The position numbers and the translations under genes are program-made. A stretch of DNA of 22,706 bases from Bifidobacteriaceae bacterium (GTDB lineage: Bacteria; Actinomycetota; Actinomycetes; Actinomycetales; WQXJ01). Location of the stretch: assembly GCA_031266115.1 (NCBI GenBank), contig JAISBQ010000243.1:1-22706 (forward strand). The letters run 5' to 3'. The notes under the pieces were generated by a model, which was given only the letters and a program-made list of their open reading frames with translations, did not search any database and was not told the origin of the DNA. Positions 1 through 7,386 of the stretch are shown here, piece by piece (positions within the stretch are counted from its first letter, which is position 1; each line of letters starts with the position of its first letter).

Positions 1-101
1 GCCAGGGCAAGCCCCGTCGCCACGGCGCACATCCACGCGGTGGGCCGGCGTCCAGATAGGGCAGGGAGGGGCAGGCGCGCGGCCCGTAAGATCGATGGCA
101 C
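1..101 (-). CDS. N-terminus of a probable membrane protein, cut by the window edge
   Basis: Reading leftward from a GTG at 99-101, the frame stays open to the edge for 33 codons. The start has a GGGAGAA Shine-Dalgarno-like sequence at 107-113, seven bases before the GTG. The product begins MPSILRAARLPLPAL, continues with a basic GRRPT stretch and then enters a hydrophobic run (WMCAVATGLALA), as expected for a signal anchor or first transmembrane helix. A TTA codon at position 5 is unusual in this GC-rich DNA and lowers my confidence. In many actinobacteria the genes after rsfS and the phosphatase belong to a degV/comEA/comEC group, so a competence-type membrane protein is possible. That is inference from gene order only; the family is not recognisable. 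Confidence 0.4.
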   Translation of the reverse strand, partial: MPSILRAARLPLPALSGRRPTAWMCAVATGLAL

Positions 102-343
102 GGAGGTTCTCCCAAAGTCGGGGCGGAGAGACCTCCCCACTGTACATCTGGCCCCGCCACCAGCTGCCTGTCACTTCTTGTCGTTGAGCGATGAACAGTC
201 TGAGGTGCAACGGCTGACAAGGCGGGGGCATCCGATGAGCGACGCCATCGGGGGCGCACCTGCGGACACTGCCGGACGCCCACCTGGGCTCGCGAAATAT
301 CGCCGGGATAAACTTCGCGGCGCTCCCGGAGAATGGTCGCCTG
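102..343. other. Intergenic region after the phosphatase gene
   Basis: No convincing gene lies in these 242 bases. I looked for a tRNA on both strands and saw no cloverleaf or TTC-type T arm. On the minus strand a TACAGT hexamer (139-144) could be a -10 box for the gene at the left edge. A GC-rich imperfect hairpin at 120-138 (GGGG-c-GG loop CC-t-CCCC) would then lie in its 5' untranslated region. Both calls are weak. Confidence 0.35.
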
Positions 344-1018
344 TCACGTCACGCCATTCTTGCGGTCGGCCGGGAACCATGGGACGCCATCGGCGGCGGG
401 ATCTCGTGGGCCCACGTCATAGGAGACGAGCCTCCAGCCGGAACTCGTGTGATCCCCCGATTCGACCACCGCCCAGCGCGCGTTGCCCATGACCTGCAGG
501 CCCAGCCATTCCACCGGATCCAGACCGAGCAGCGCGGTCAGCCCGCTCACGATCACCCCACCGTGAGAGGCCACCACCAGGGTCCCTTCCGCCGGCACCC
601 GTTCGGCGGCGGTGATGACACCGGTGACAAACCGGCCCGCCGCGGCCGATCTGGTTTCCATCCCCACGTCGGGGACGTCCTGACCACGCCGCCATGCCGC
701 CGCCTCGACCGGCCACCGGTCGAGTATCTCCTCGAAGCTCAGGCCCTCCCACTGGCCGAAGGCCCGCTCACGAAGGCGCGGATCGGTGGCGACGTCGATC
801 CCTGTCAACCGGCCCAGCGCCTCGGCCGTGGCTCGAGCGCGCAGCAGGTCGCTCGCGACGATGGCGGACGGCTTGTACGCCACCAGCATGGCGGCGGACC
901 GCTCGGCTTGCCCGCGCCCCGTGGTGTCCAGGGGAATGTCCGTGCGCCCTTGGATGCGCCGAGAACTGTTGTGCGCGGTACGCCCATGGCGCCACAAGAT
1001 CAGCCGACTCGCGGTCAC
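344..1018 (-). CDS. Histidine phosphatase (phosphoglycerate mutase-like) family protein
   Basis: The 224-residue product belongs to the histidine phosphatase superfamily, whose members remove phosphate through a phosphohistidine intermediate. It opens VTASRLILWRHGRTAHN: His11 of the RHG motif would be the phosphate acceptor. A second conserved Arg sits near residue 60 (DLLRARATAEAL), Glu84 in RLRERAFGQWEG is the probable acid, and His152 in VASHGGVI is the second active-site His. The GTG start at 1016-1018 is chosen because it overlaps the rsfS stop in a GTGA arrangement and places the RHG motif near the N-terminus; a longer upstream frame would run inside rsfS. In actinobacteria this gene commonly follows rsfS. 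The substrate cannot be read from sequence: alternatives include glucosyl-3-phosphoglycerate phosphatase or a broad-specificity phosphatase rather than a glycolytic mutase. Soluble, with no signal peptide. Confidence 0.9.
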   Translation of the reverse strand: MTASRLILWRHGRTAHNSSRRIQGRTDIPLDTTGRGQAERSAAMLVAYKPSAIVASDLLRARATAEALGRLTGIDVATDPRLRERAFGQWEGLSFEEILDRWPVEAAAWRRGQDVPDVGMETRSAAAGRFVTGVITAAERVPAEGTLVVASHGGVIVSGLTALLGLDPVEWLGLQVMGNARWAVVESGDHTSSGWRLVSYDVGPRDPAADGVPWFPADRKNGVT

Positions 1019-1419
1019 AGCTGCGCGCCCAGCCCCTGCCCGGCCCCCGCGAGTTGCGGCTCGACCTGAGGCAACGCCACCCGCGGGCAGTCCTTCCACA
1101 GGCGGTCCAGGCCGTAGAACTCCCGGTCTTCGGTGTGCAGGACGTGGACCACAAACTCCCCATAGTCCAACAGGACCCAGTGGCTCGCCTGGTCGCCCTC
1201 GCGCATCACGGCGTGAACCCCCACCTCGGCCAGTTGGCGCCCCACCTCGTCGATGATCGCGCCAACCTGGCGATCAGAATTCCCAGAGACGATGACGAAC
1301 ACGTCCGTCAGCGGGCATCGCACCGACACGTTAAACGCGACGATCTTGCCGCCCTTGACCTTGTCGGCCGCCCGCGCGGCCGTTCTCACCAGGTCGAGGG
1401 TCCGCTCGGAGAGCTTCAT
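1015..1419 (-). CDS. rsfS: Ribosome silencing factor RsfS
   Basis: This 134-residue protein matches the RsfS/Iojap family. The family binds ribosomal protein L14 on the 50S subunit and blocks joining with 30S, lowering translation during starvation. Recognisable family segments are VFVIVSGNSDRQVGAI in the first half, and SHWVLLDYGEFVVHVL and REFYGLDRLWKDC in the second. The length is normal, with a slightly long C-terminal tail (PQVEPQLAGAGQGLGAQL). The ATG at 1417-1419 overlaps the stop of the upstream gene (ATGA), and its own stop overlaps the next start (GTGA), so the three genes are probably translationally coupled. Position between nadD and a histidine phosphatase is the usual actinobacterial context. 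Confidence 0.95.
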   Translation of the reverse strand: MKLSERTLDLVRTAARAADKVKGGKIVAFNVSVRCPLTDVFVIVSGNSDRQVGAIIDEVGRQLAEVGVHAVMREGDQASHWVLLDYGEFVVHVLHTEDREFYGLDRLWKDCPRVALPQVEPQLAGAGQGLGAQL

Positions 1420-3965
1420 CCCCCACCCGCCTCGCCGGCAATCTCCACGGCGCCGCCGCTGCCGGGACCCGAGGCGAAAATGCCGGCATCACCCAACAGG
1501 GCCGTCGCCGCCCAGATCGCCGCACCCAGCGCGATGCCCGCGACCACCCACAGGATCGCCTGGAGCACCCACCGACCTTGGCGGCCTCTTGGCGGGATCC
1601 TCCGAGCATCGGGACCCTCCATCCACGGTGGGCGTCCGTCGGGCAAGAATGGAGGCGGGCCAGCGAATTCGGTGTCCGTCTCATCGTCATCCGCGTCCGA
1701 TGGCGCCATCTCGGGCGCATCGGCCACCACGCCTCCGCCGTCGATCGGCCTGAATGACGCCTGGAGGGTCGTGGATCCGGGATCTGGGGCATAGGAGGCG
1801 TCCGTCAACCATCCCGAGGTCTCCCAGGGGGGCATGGCGGGCTGCTCCTCCTCGCCGAGGAATTCCAACGGACCACCCGGTGGCGCCTGTCCGAGCAGGC
1901 CGGCGAACTCCTCAGCCAGGCCGGGGTCGAACAGTGGCGGCTGCGCGGGCTGGGCGGCAAACGGCTGGACAGGTTCGGCCGGAGCAAAGGAGGGAACAGC
2001 CGGGGCGATCCCGAAGGGTTCAAGAGCAACCGGCTCCGGCCTGTCCGCCACGTGACCGAGGCCATCCGACACCCCAGGCGGCGGGTAGTCGAACTCCAAG
2101 GCACCCGGGCGGCCCAGCACCTGGTCGGGTTCGGTCGCATGGGCGGATGGACGGTCGTAGCCGGAGGCCGGCGAGGCCGGTTCGGAAAAGACCGGCGCAG
2201 GGCGTTCCTCACGGGCGATCGGCGCACGAATAGCGTTGATGGACCCGGTCCATACACGGATGGACCCCGTCCCCGGATGTGACACGCTCGCCGGATCGAA
2301 AGAGTCTTCGGGGGACCGACCACGGGCCGATCCCGCATCCGCCAGCCTTCCGCTGTCCAGGCCCGGCATGGGGGTTCCCACCCCGACTGAGCCGGCGGGC
2401 GAGGGTGCGGTGAACGGCGCGAGGCGCGGAGTACTCGGCTGCAGCGCCGGCTGAGGCGCCGGCTGGGGTGGAGCAGCACCCTGCGGGACGGGCGGATAGT
2501 AACGGGGCATTGCCGATCCGGTTGCCGGCGAGACCGGGTGTGACAGGACGGGCCGACGTGGCCTCGGCGCACCGGTACCCGGGGGGGCGCCGAACGCCGG
2601 CATTTCCGGGGTGAACCTGGCGGTCGGGGGCCGCGACGCACCGGGCTGGGCCTCGATGCCGACGCCTGGACCCGCGGGAATCGGAATCGCCGAACTGCCG
2701 GGTTGGACCACACGACGAGCCCTCGGCGCGATATCTGTGCCGGCGGTGTCAGCCGGTGCACCGCGCGGGGTCGCCAGCGGAGCTGATCGGCCCACGCCCG
2801 GACTCGCGGACGTTGGTGCGACCGTCCCACGGACCGCCGGTTGGATGCCCGTGGCCCGGCCCTGTGGGTCCACCTCGACGCGACCTGCCGAGGGTGGCAC
2901 CTCGACCGATGCCGTGCGGCGCCGGGGGAAATCGCCGCCCGGCAGTACAGACGGGTCACTGTGGCCGCGCACCGCCGCTCGGGTACCGGTCCGGGGGCTC
3001 GCATCACGTGCCCCGGGGGTATCCGGCACCGCGGGTAGGCCGGCAGCGTAGGTTGACCTGCGCAATTCGGCACGACTCCCGGGAAGTCCCCGTGTCCCGC
3101 TCACACCCAGATCGCCCGCCGGGACGCCATCGGCAGGAAATGAGGGAGCCTGACCGGCGCGAAGAGCGCTCCTCGTGGACACAGCACCACCATCGGCCGA
3201 ACCGGGTCCCGGACCTGTTCGACGCGACCACCCCGACGCACCGGACGGCCGGGGCGCGGGCGGAGCGGCAGCCTGGATGGGCGGCAACACCGGCGCAGGA
3301 ATGGGGCGCGAGACGGGGAACGAACCGGGATCAAGCACCGTCGCGCCAGACGTCACGGGGGATCCGCCGGAGGGGTTCGACCCCTCCGGATTCACCACAC
3401 TGTGCACACCGGACCGCGGCCCGTTCACCCGCGGGCCCGCCACTCGCCGCCCATCCCCGGTGGGGGGTCGGGGAGCCGCGATCGGCGGCGGTGCCTGGAT
3501 GGGCATGGGCAGGGCCCGCGAGCCCGGATAGGCGGGGGATCCGACATCGAGCGACCTGCCGCCATCGTCCATGGACGGGGTGTGGGGGGAGGGATGGACC
3601 ACGGGGATGGGACGTGAGCCCGGATACAACCGGGCCACCGCGGGTGGAACCGCGGGCGCGGGCCGGCCGCCGGCGGTGTGCCACTCACCGGTCGCCGGAT
3701 AGCGCGCCGAGGGATTCACTCCCCCGCGCCCCGGCACCTCCGGCAGGTCGGTCGCGCCGGACGGGACCATCCCCGGCATCGTCACCAAGGCGGGACGCTG
3801 AGGCCTGGCGTCCGGGAAGGCGGCGCCCGCATCCAGCCGCGCGCCACGCGCGACGCCGGCGCCCACTCCGTCAACGGTGTCGGCAGGCAGGCCGTCGGGG
3901 AGCCCCTGAGCTGAACCGGTGCGGCGCATGGCACGGCGCGAGAGGGGTTCGCCAGTCTCACTCAT
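1416..3965 (-). CDS. Long proline-rich protein with a C-terminal membrane anchor, function unknown
   Basis: I do not recognise a catalytic domain in these 849 residues. The protein starts MSETGEPLSRRAMRRTG, a short basic Arg-rich head. About 750 residues rich in Pro, Gly, Ala, Ser and Arg follow, almost certainly disordered and with no Cys that I can find. The region before the membrane is acidic (SDADDDETDTEF). A single hydrophobic segment near residues 798-818 (LQAILWVVAGIALGAAIWAA) is followed by only about 28 residues, so the topology suggests a tail anchor with the long region in the cytoplasm. The disordered part repeats a PGSR/SR-(P/A)-(I/L)-P motif several times (YPGSRPIPVV, YPGSRALPMP, PVSRPIPAPV) and contains TGSIRVWTGSINAI. 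The ATG at 3963-3965 overlaps the nadD stop by 8 bases; a start at 4016 would lie further inside nadD. Genes of unknown function, or LytR-type genes, occupy this slot in other actinobacteria. Confidence 0.8.
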   Translation of the reverse strand: MSETGEPLSRRAMRRTGSAQGLPDGLPADTVDGVGAGVARGARLDAGAAFPDARPQRPALVTMPGMVPSGATDLPEVPGRGGVNPSARYPATGEWHTAGGRPAPAVPPAVARLYPGSRPIPVVHPSPHTPSMDDGGRSLDVGSPAYPGSRALPMPIQAPPPIAAPRPPTGDGRRVAGPRVNGPRSGVHSVVNPEGSNPSGGSPVTSGATVLDPGSFPVSRPIPAPVLPPIQAAAPPAPRPSGASGWSRRTGPGPGSADGGAVSTRSALRAGQAPSFPADGVPAGDLGVSGTRGLPGSRAELRRSTYAAGLPAVPDTPGARDASPRTGTRAAVRGHSDPSVLPGGDFPRRRTASVEVPPSAGRVEVDPQGRATGIQPAVRGTVAPTSASPGVGRSAPLATPRGAPADTAGTDIAPRARRVVQPGSSAIPIPAGPGVGIEAQPGASRPPTARFTPEMPAFGAPPGTGAPRPRRPVLSHPVSPATGSAMPRYYPPVPQGAAPPQPAPQPALQPSTPRLAPFTAPSPAGSVGVGTPMPGLDSGRLADAGSARGRSPEDSFDPASVSHPGTGSIRVWTGSINAIRAPIAREERPAPVFSEPASPASGYDRPSAHATEPDQVLGRPGALEFDYPPPGVSDGLGHVADRPEPVALEPFGIAPAVPSFAPAEPVQPFAAQPAQPPLFDPGLAEEFAGLLGQAPPGGPLEFLGEEEQPAMPPWETSGWLTDASYAPDPGSTTLQASFRPIDGGGVVADAPEMAPSDADDDETDTEFAGPPPFLPDGRPPWMEGPDARRIPPRGRQGRWVLQAILWVVAGIALGAAIWAATALLGDAGIFASGPGSGGAVEIAGEAGGG

Positions 3966-4575
3966 GCCCGCGACCTCGATATAGACCGTGCTTGGCGATG
4001 TAGCGGACCACGCCATCTGGGACCAAATACCAGACGGAGCGGCCCTCGCGGACGCGGACGCGACAATCGGTGGAGGAAATCGCCAGAGCCGGCACTTCGA
4101 GCAAGCTCACGCGATCGGTGGGCAGACCCTTGGCGCTCAAAGCATGGCCAGGCCTGGTCACACCCACGAAATGCGCTTGGCGCCACAACTGGTCCGCATC
4201 CTTCCACGACATGATCTCCGACAACGCATCGGCCCCAGTGATGAAGTACAGGTCGACAGCGGGCCGCTCGCCGCCAAGGTCGGCCAAGGTGTCAGTAGTA
4301 AAGGTAGGCCCTGCGCGGTCGATATCCACGCGCGACACCGTGAATCGGGGATTCGACGATGTCGCGATGACGGTCATCAGGTAGCGGTGCTCGGCAGGGG
4401 TGATGTCACGACCCGCCTTGGTGATGGGGTGGCCTGTCGGGACGAAGACGACCTCGTCGAGGCCGAACTCGTCCGCCACTTCGCTCGCTGCGACGAGGTG
4501 CCCGTGGTGGATGGGATCGAATGTCCCGCCCATGACACCCAGCCGTGTGCGGCGTGCTCCTTGACCGCTCGCCAC
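3958..4575 (-). CDS. nadD: Nicotinate-nucleotide adenylyltransferase
   Basis: NadD transfers AMP from ATP to nicotinate mononucleotide, giving deamido-NAD in NAD synthesis. The 205-residue product has the nucleotidyltransferase signature GGTFDPIHHGHL (residues 16-27, the HxGH element). It also has the downstream ISSTDCR motif (166-172), in the place of the family's ISSTxIR. I chose GTG at 4573-4575, which gives the expected VASGQGARRTRLGVMGGTFDP N-terminus. A purine-rich GAAGGGA stretch lies about 6 bases upstream. The open frame could extend to 4659, but that part would cover a stable stem-loop and carries no family-like sequence. It lies 165 bases after proA and overlaps the next gene by 8 bases. 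It is probably part of the rplU-proA operon but may also have its own leader. Confidence 0.93.
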   Translation of the reverse strand: MASGQGARRTRLGVMGGTFDPIHHGHLVAASEVADEFGLDEVVFVPTGHPITKAGRDITPAEHRYLMTVIATSSNPRFTVSRVDIDRAGPTFTTDTLADLGGERPAVDLYFITGADALSEIMSWKDADQLWRQAHFVGVTRPGHALSAKGLPTDRVSLLEVPALAISSTDCRVRVREGRSVWYLVPDGVVRYIAKHGLYRGRGHE

Positions 4576-4609
4576 CCAGTTCCCTTCGCCTGTCCTCCGC
4601 TTGATCAGC

Positions 4610-4657
4610 GGCACCCTAGCACGGCGCCAAAAAGCGCCGTCCCAGCACGCGGGTGCC
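4610..4657 (-). promoter_or_regulatory. Nested stem-loop in the nadD 5' leader
   Basis: Two perfect 7-bp stems are nested. The outer stem pairs GGCACCC (4610-4616) with GGGTGCC (4651-4657). The inner stem pairs ACGGCGC (4621-4627) with GCGCCGT (4634-4640) around a loop that reads TTTTTG on the transcribed strand. The structure ends 34 bases before the nadD start. No U-tract follows, so it is not a classic terminator; it may be a leader structure or an RNA-processing site between proA and nadD. Confidence 0.45.
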
Positions 4658-4704
4658 ACGCTTTACCTGGTCATCGCTTCGTTCTGCCGGGGGTGAGGCG
4701 AAAC

Positions 4705-4728
4705 GAGACCCGCTTGTCAGCGGGCCTC
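4705..4728 (-). terminator. Hairpin just downstream of proA
   Basis: GAGACCCGCT (4705-4714) and AGCGGGCCTC (4719-4728) form a 10-position stem with one mismatch and a four-base loop. It starts 12 bases after the proA stop. On the minus strand it is followed by CGTTTCGCC, so the T run is short. It may terminate partially or protect the 3' end; the strength is uncertain. Confidence 0.45.
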
Positions 4729-4740
4729 TAGTCTCCCACG

Positions 4741-6030
4741 TCAGACCCGAACCTGGCCATCGCCCCACACCACCCACTTGGTGGTTGTCAGATCGGCCAC
4801 ACCCATCGGCCCTCTGGCGTGCAGTTTTTGCGTAGAGATACCGATCTCCGCGCCGAGCCCGAACTGCCCGCCATCCGTAAAGCGCGTCGAGGCGTTGACG
4901 ATCGCGACGGCCGAGTCGACGGCATCGACGAACCGTTGCGCCGTGGCAAGGTCGCGAGTGCATATTGCCTCGGTGTGGCCAGAGGAGTAGGTGAGAATGT
5001 GCTCGATGGCGCCGGCCACCCCGTCCACCACGCCCACCGCCATGTCCAGGGCCAGATACTCCGTCCCCCAGTCTTCGCCTGTCGCCGGGATCACCTCGCC
5101 CACCCCGGTGGGGATGTGGGCGAGGGCGCGCTCATCGGCGTGGATGCGGACGCCCGCATCCCCCAGGGCCGTGGCGATGGCAGGGAGGAACGCGGCGGCG
5201 ACATCGGCGTGAACCAGCAGGGTTTCCGCGGCGTTGCACACGCTCGGGCGGTGCGTCTTGGAGTTGACGACGATCCCGAGGGCCTGGTCGAGATCGGCCG
5301 CGCAGTCCACGTAGACGTGGCAGTTGCCGACTCCGGTCTCGATGACGGGCACGGTGGCCTTACGGATCACGGTCTGAATCAGCCCCGCCCCGCCGCGTGG
5401 CACGAGGAGATCCACCAAGCCTCGCGCTGTCATCAGCGCCCGCGCGCCGTCACGACCCCAGGCGTCGACCGATTGCACGGCGTCGCGCGGCAACCCTTGC
5501 GTCGCGAGCGCATCGGCGAGGACGGCCACGATGGCGGCGTTGGTCCGCTCGGCCGCCGTCCCCCCGCGCAGGATCACCGCGTTGCCGGACTTGACCGCCA
5601 AGCCGGCGGCATCGACTGTGACATTGGGTCTGGCCTCGTAGATCATGCCCACCACACCCATGGGAACACGGACCTGGCGCAGTCGAAGCCCGTTGGGCAG
5701 GACGGAACCGCGCACCACCTCGCCGATCGGATCGGGCAGAGCGGCCACGTCGCGCAGCGCCGCCGCAATCGCCTCAATGCGCGCACCATCGAGCCTCAAC
5801 CGGTCCAGTAGTCCAGGTGTCAGACCCGCGTGTTCGCCCGCCCGCAGGTCGTCATCGTTCCTGCGCACGATGGCGTCCCGCGCCTCGATCAGCCCCGTCG
5901 CCATCGCGTGAAGGGCCGCATTCTTGGCGTCGGGTCCGGCGAGCGCAAGGACACGGGCGGCGACCCTCGCCCGCGCAGCTACCGCCTCAACGGCGGAGGT
6001 GACATCCTGTGGCACAGCGGGCTCAGTCAT
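4741..6030 (-). CDS. proA: Gamma-glutamyl phosphate reductase
   Basis: ProA reduces gamma-glutamyl phosphate with NADPH to glutamate semialdehyde, the second step of proline synthesis. The 429-residue length is normal. It has the aldehyde-dehydrogenase-type fold signatures: YEARPNVTVDAAGLAVKSGNAVILRGG (residues 131-157, given here as the family's cofactor region), ETGVGNCHVYVD, and the catalytic Cys265 in RPSVCNAAETLLVH. A C-terminal FGLGAEIGISTQKLHARGP segment is also typical. ATG at 6028-6030 is preferred over an in-frame TTG three codons upstream. A TAGGCT hexamer at 6039-6044 lies eight bases before this ATG, so a leaderless internal promoter is possible. It follows proB by 75 bases, and the pair works in one pathway. 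Confidence 0.96.
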   Translation of the reverse strand: MTEPAVPQDVTSAVEAVAARARVAARVLALAGPDAKNAALHAMATGLIEARDAIVRRNDDDLRAGEHAGLTPGLLDRLRLDGARIEAIAAALRDVAALPDPIGEVVRGSVLPNGLRLRQVRVPMGVVGMIYEARPNVTVDAAGLAVKSGNAVILRGGTAAERTNAAIVAVLADALATQGLPRDAVQSVDAWGRDGARALMTARGLVDLLVPRGGAGLIQTVIRKATVPVIETGVGNCHVYVDCAADLDQALGIVVNSKTHRPSVCNAAETLLVHADVAAAFLPAIATALGDAGVRIHADERALAHIPTGVGEVIPATGEDWGTEYLALDMAVGVVDGVAGAIEHILTYSSGHTEAICTRDLATAQRFVDAVDSAVAIVNASTRFTDGGQFGLGAEIGISTQKLHARGPMGVADLTTTKWVVWGDGQVRV

Positions 6031-6062
6031 GACCCGCAAGCCTAACCGGGTCTAAGTCGCTG

Positions 6063-6103
6063 CCGACCGGCCGGGCTCATCCTGGGCGGCGCCTGGCGGT
6101 CGG
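6063..6103 (-). other. Hairpin between proB and proA
   Basis: CCGACCG (6063-6069) and CGGTCGG (6097-6103) form a perfect 7-bp stem enclosing 27 GC-rich bases. It lies between the proB stop (6106) and the proA start. There is no T run after it on the transcribed strand. It could mark an mRNA processing site or a partial attenuator, but nothing in the sequence decides this. Confidence 0.3.
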
Positions 6104-6105
6104 GG

Positions 6106-7386
6106 TCAGGCCGTGGGGCGGCGCGAGCGGGCGTGCGGGGCAAGCTCGTCGCGGTGGACGGCCTCAAGGGCACGGTCGGCGCCGAGCATCTCGGCGATCT
6201 CGGCGAGCGTCAACCCCGCCACCGCCGCCATGTCCTCGGCACCATATCCCGCGAGTCCGCGAGCGATCACCCGTCCATTCGGATCGGTGATTTCGACCGG
6301 TTCACCGGGGCCGAAGTCCCCGTCCACGGCCACGACGCCGACAGCGAGGAGGGACTTCTTGCCCGTGGTCACCGCGCGCGCCGCACCAGCGTCGACACGC
6401 AGGCGCCCGCGCGTCTGGGCTGCGTACCCGAGCCACAATCGCTTGGCAGAGATGCGCTTGCCGGTAACAGCGAACACGGTTCCGTGTATCTCATCGCCTC
6501 CCGGCACGTGGCCCCGCCCCGCCATGTGGTCGCCACTGGCCAATCCTGGGTTGGGGGCGTCGCCATCGCCGAGGCCACCCCCGTGGGGGTCGAGCGCATC
6601 GCGCGCTCGTGCCGCCGACGTCAACAACACGGGAATCCCCGACGATGCCGCCAGCATCGCCGCCTGGACCTTGGCCACCATGCCGCCCGTGCCTACCGCT
6701 GATCCGCGCCCCGACACGGCGAGCCTGTCCAGGTCGCCCGGACCGGTGACGAGGGGAATCCGCCGGGCGCCTGGCCTGCATGGCGGGCCGTCATAGAGTC
6801 CGTCCACGTCCGTGAGCAGCATCAACGCATCGGCCCGCACCAGGTGGGCGACCAATGCGGCGAGCCTATCGTTGTCACCGAAGCGGATCTCGTCCGTCGC
6901 CACCGCATCGTTCTCGTTGACTATGGGGACGATGTCGCGCCCCAGCAACGTGGTCAACGCCCGTTGCGCATTGCGGTAGTGGGTGGCGCGAATGACATCG
7001 GTGTTGGTCAGCAGCACCTGCGCGGTGACGATGCCGTGGTCGGCGAAGGCCTCGGTGTATCGCGCCATGAGCAATCCTTGGCCAACCGAGGCAGCCGCCT
7101 GGGCCTGCGCGAGGTTCCGCGGACGGCTGGTGAGACCGAGTGGGGCCATGCCTGCGGCTTGTGCTCCCGACGAAACCAGCACCACACCGCGACCGGTCGC
7201 GTGCCTCGCGGCCAGCGCCTCCACAAGCACCTGCAGCCGTTCGGGAGCGAGGAAGCCGTCTTTGTCGGTGAGTGACGACGAGCCCACCTTGACCACCGCC
7301 AGTGGCGCAGCCAGGATCGAGGCCCGCAGATCGCGCAGAATCGGGGCATCGTCAGCGGCGCTGCTCCGAGGCGACGGCTCCTTCAC
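6106..7386 (-). CDS. proB: Glutamate 5-kinase
   Basis: ProB phosphorylates glutamate to gamma-glutamyl phosphate, the first and feedback-inhibited step of proline synthesis. The 426-residue product has an amino acid kinase domain: VVKVGSSSLTDKDG near residue 31, VVLVSSGAQAAG, IVNENDAVATDEIRFGDNDRLAA, LLTDVDGLY and GTGGMVAKVQAA. A C-terminal PUA domain follows (from about VFAVTGKRISAKRLWLGYAA to GVVAVDGDFGPGEPVEI). Between the two is a longer Gly-rich linker (DPHGGGLGDGDAPNPGLASG and beyond) than I expect for the family. The GTG at 7384-7386 overlaps the obgE stop in a GTGA arrangement, which fixes the start; the open frame upstream lies inside obgE. Confidence 0.95.
   Translation of the reverse strand: MKEPSPRSSAADDAPILRDLRASILAAPLAVVKVGSSSLTDKDGFLAPERLQVLVEALAARHATGRGVVLVSSGAQAAGMAPLGLTSRPRNLAQAQAAASVGQGLLMARYTEAFADHGIVTAQVLLTNTDVIRATHYRNAQRALTTLLGRDIVPIVNENDAVATDEIRFGDNDRLAALVAHLVRADALMLLTDVDGLYDGPPCRPGARRIPLVTGPGDLDRLAVSGRGSAVGTGGMVAKVQAAMLAASSGIPVLLTSAARARDALDPHGGGLGDGDAPNPGLASGDHMAGRGHVPGGDEIHGTVFAVTGKRISAKRLWLGYAAQTRGRLRVDAGAARAVTTGKKSLLAVGVVAVDGDFGPGEPVEITDPNGRVIARGLAGYGAEDMAAVAGLTLAEIAEMLGADRALEAVHRDELAPHARSRRPTA

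Noticed and set aside
102..343. tRNA gene downstream of the phosphatase gene
   Set aside because: No cloverleaf or conserved T-arm sequence was found on either strand.
694..1794. Open frame of 366 codons on the plus strand
   Set aside because: It covers rsfS and parts of two other genes on the other strand and looks like a translated complement, with no family features.
2756..4003. Open frame of 415 codons on the plus strand, opposite the proline-rich protein and the end of nadD
   Set aside because: Composition is Arg/Pro-rich, it has no recognisable domain, and the opposite strand is supported by operon structure and a membrane anchor.
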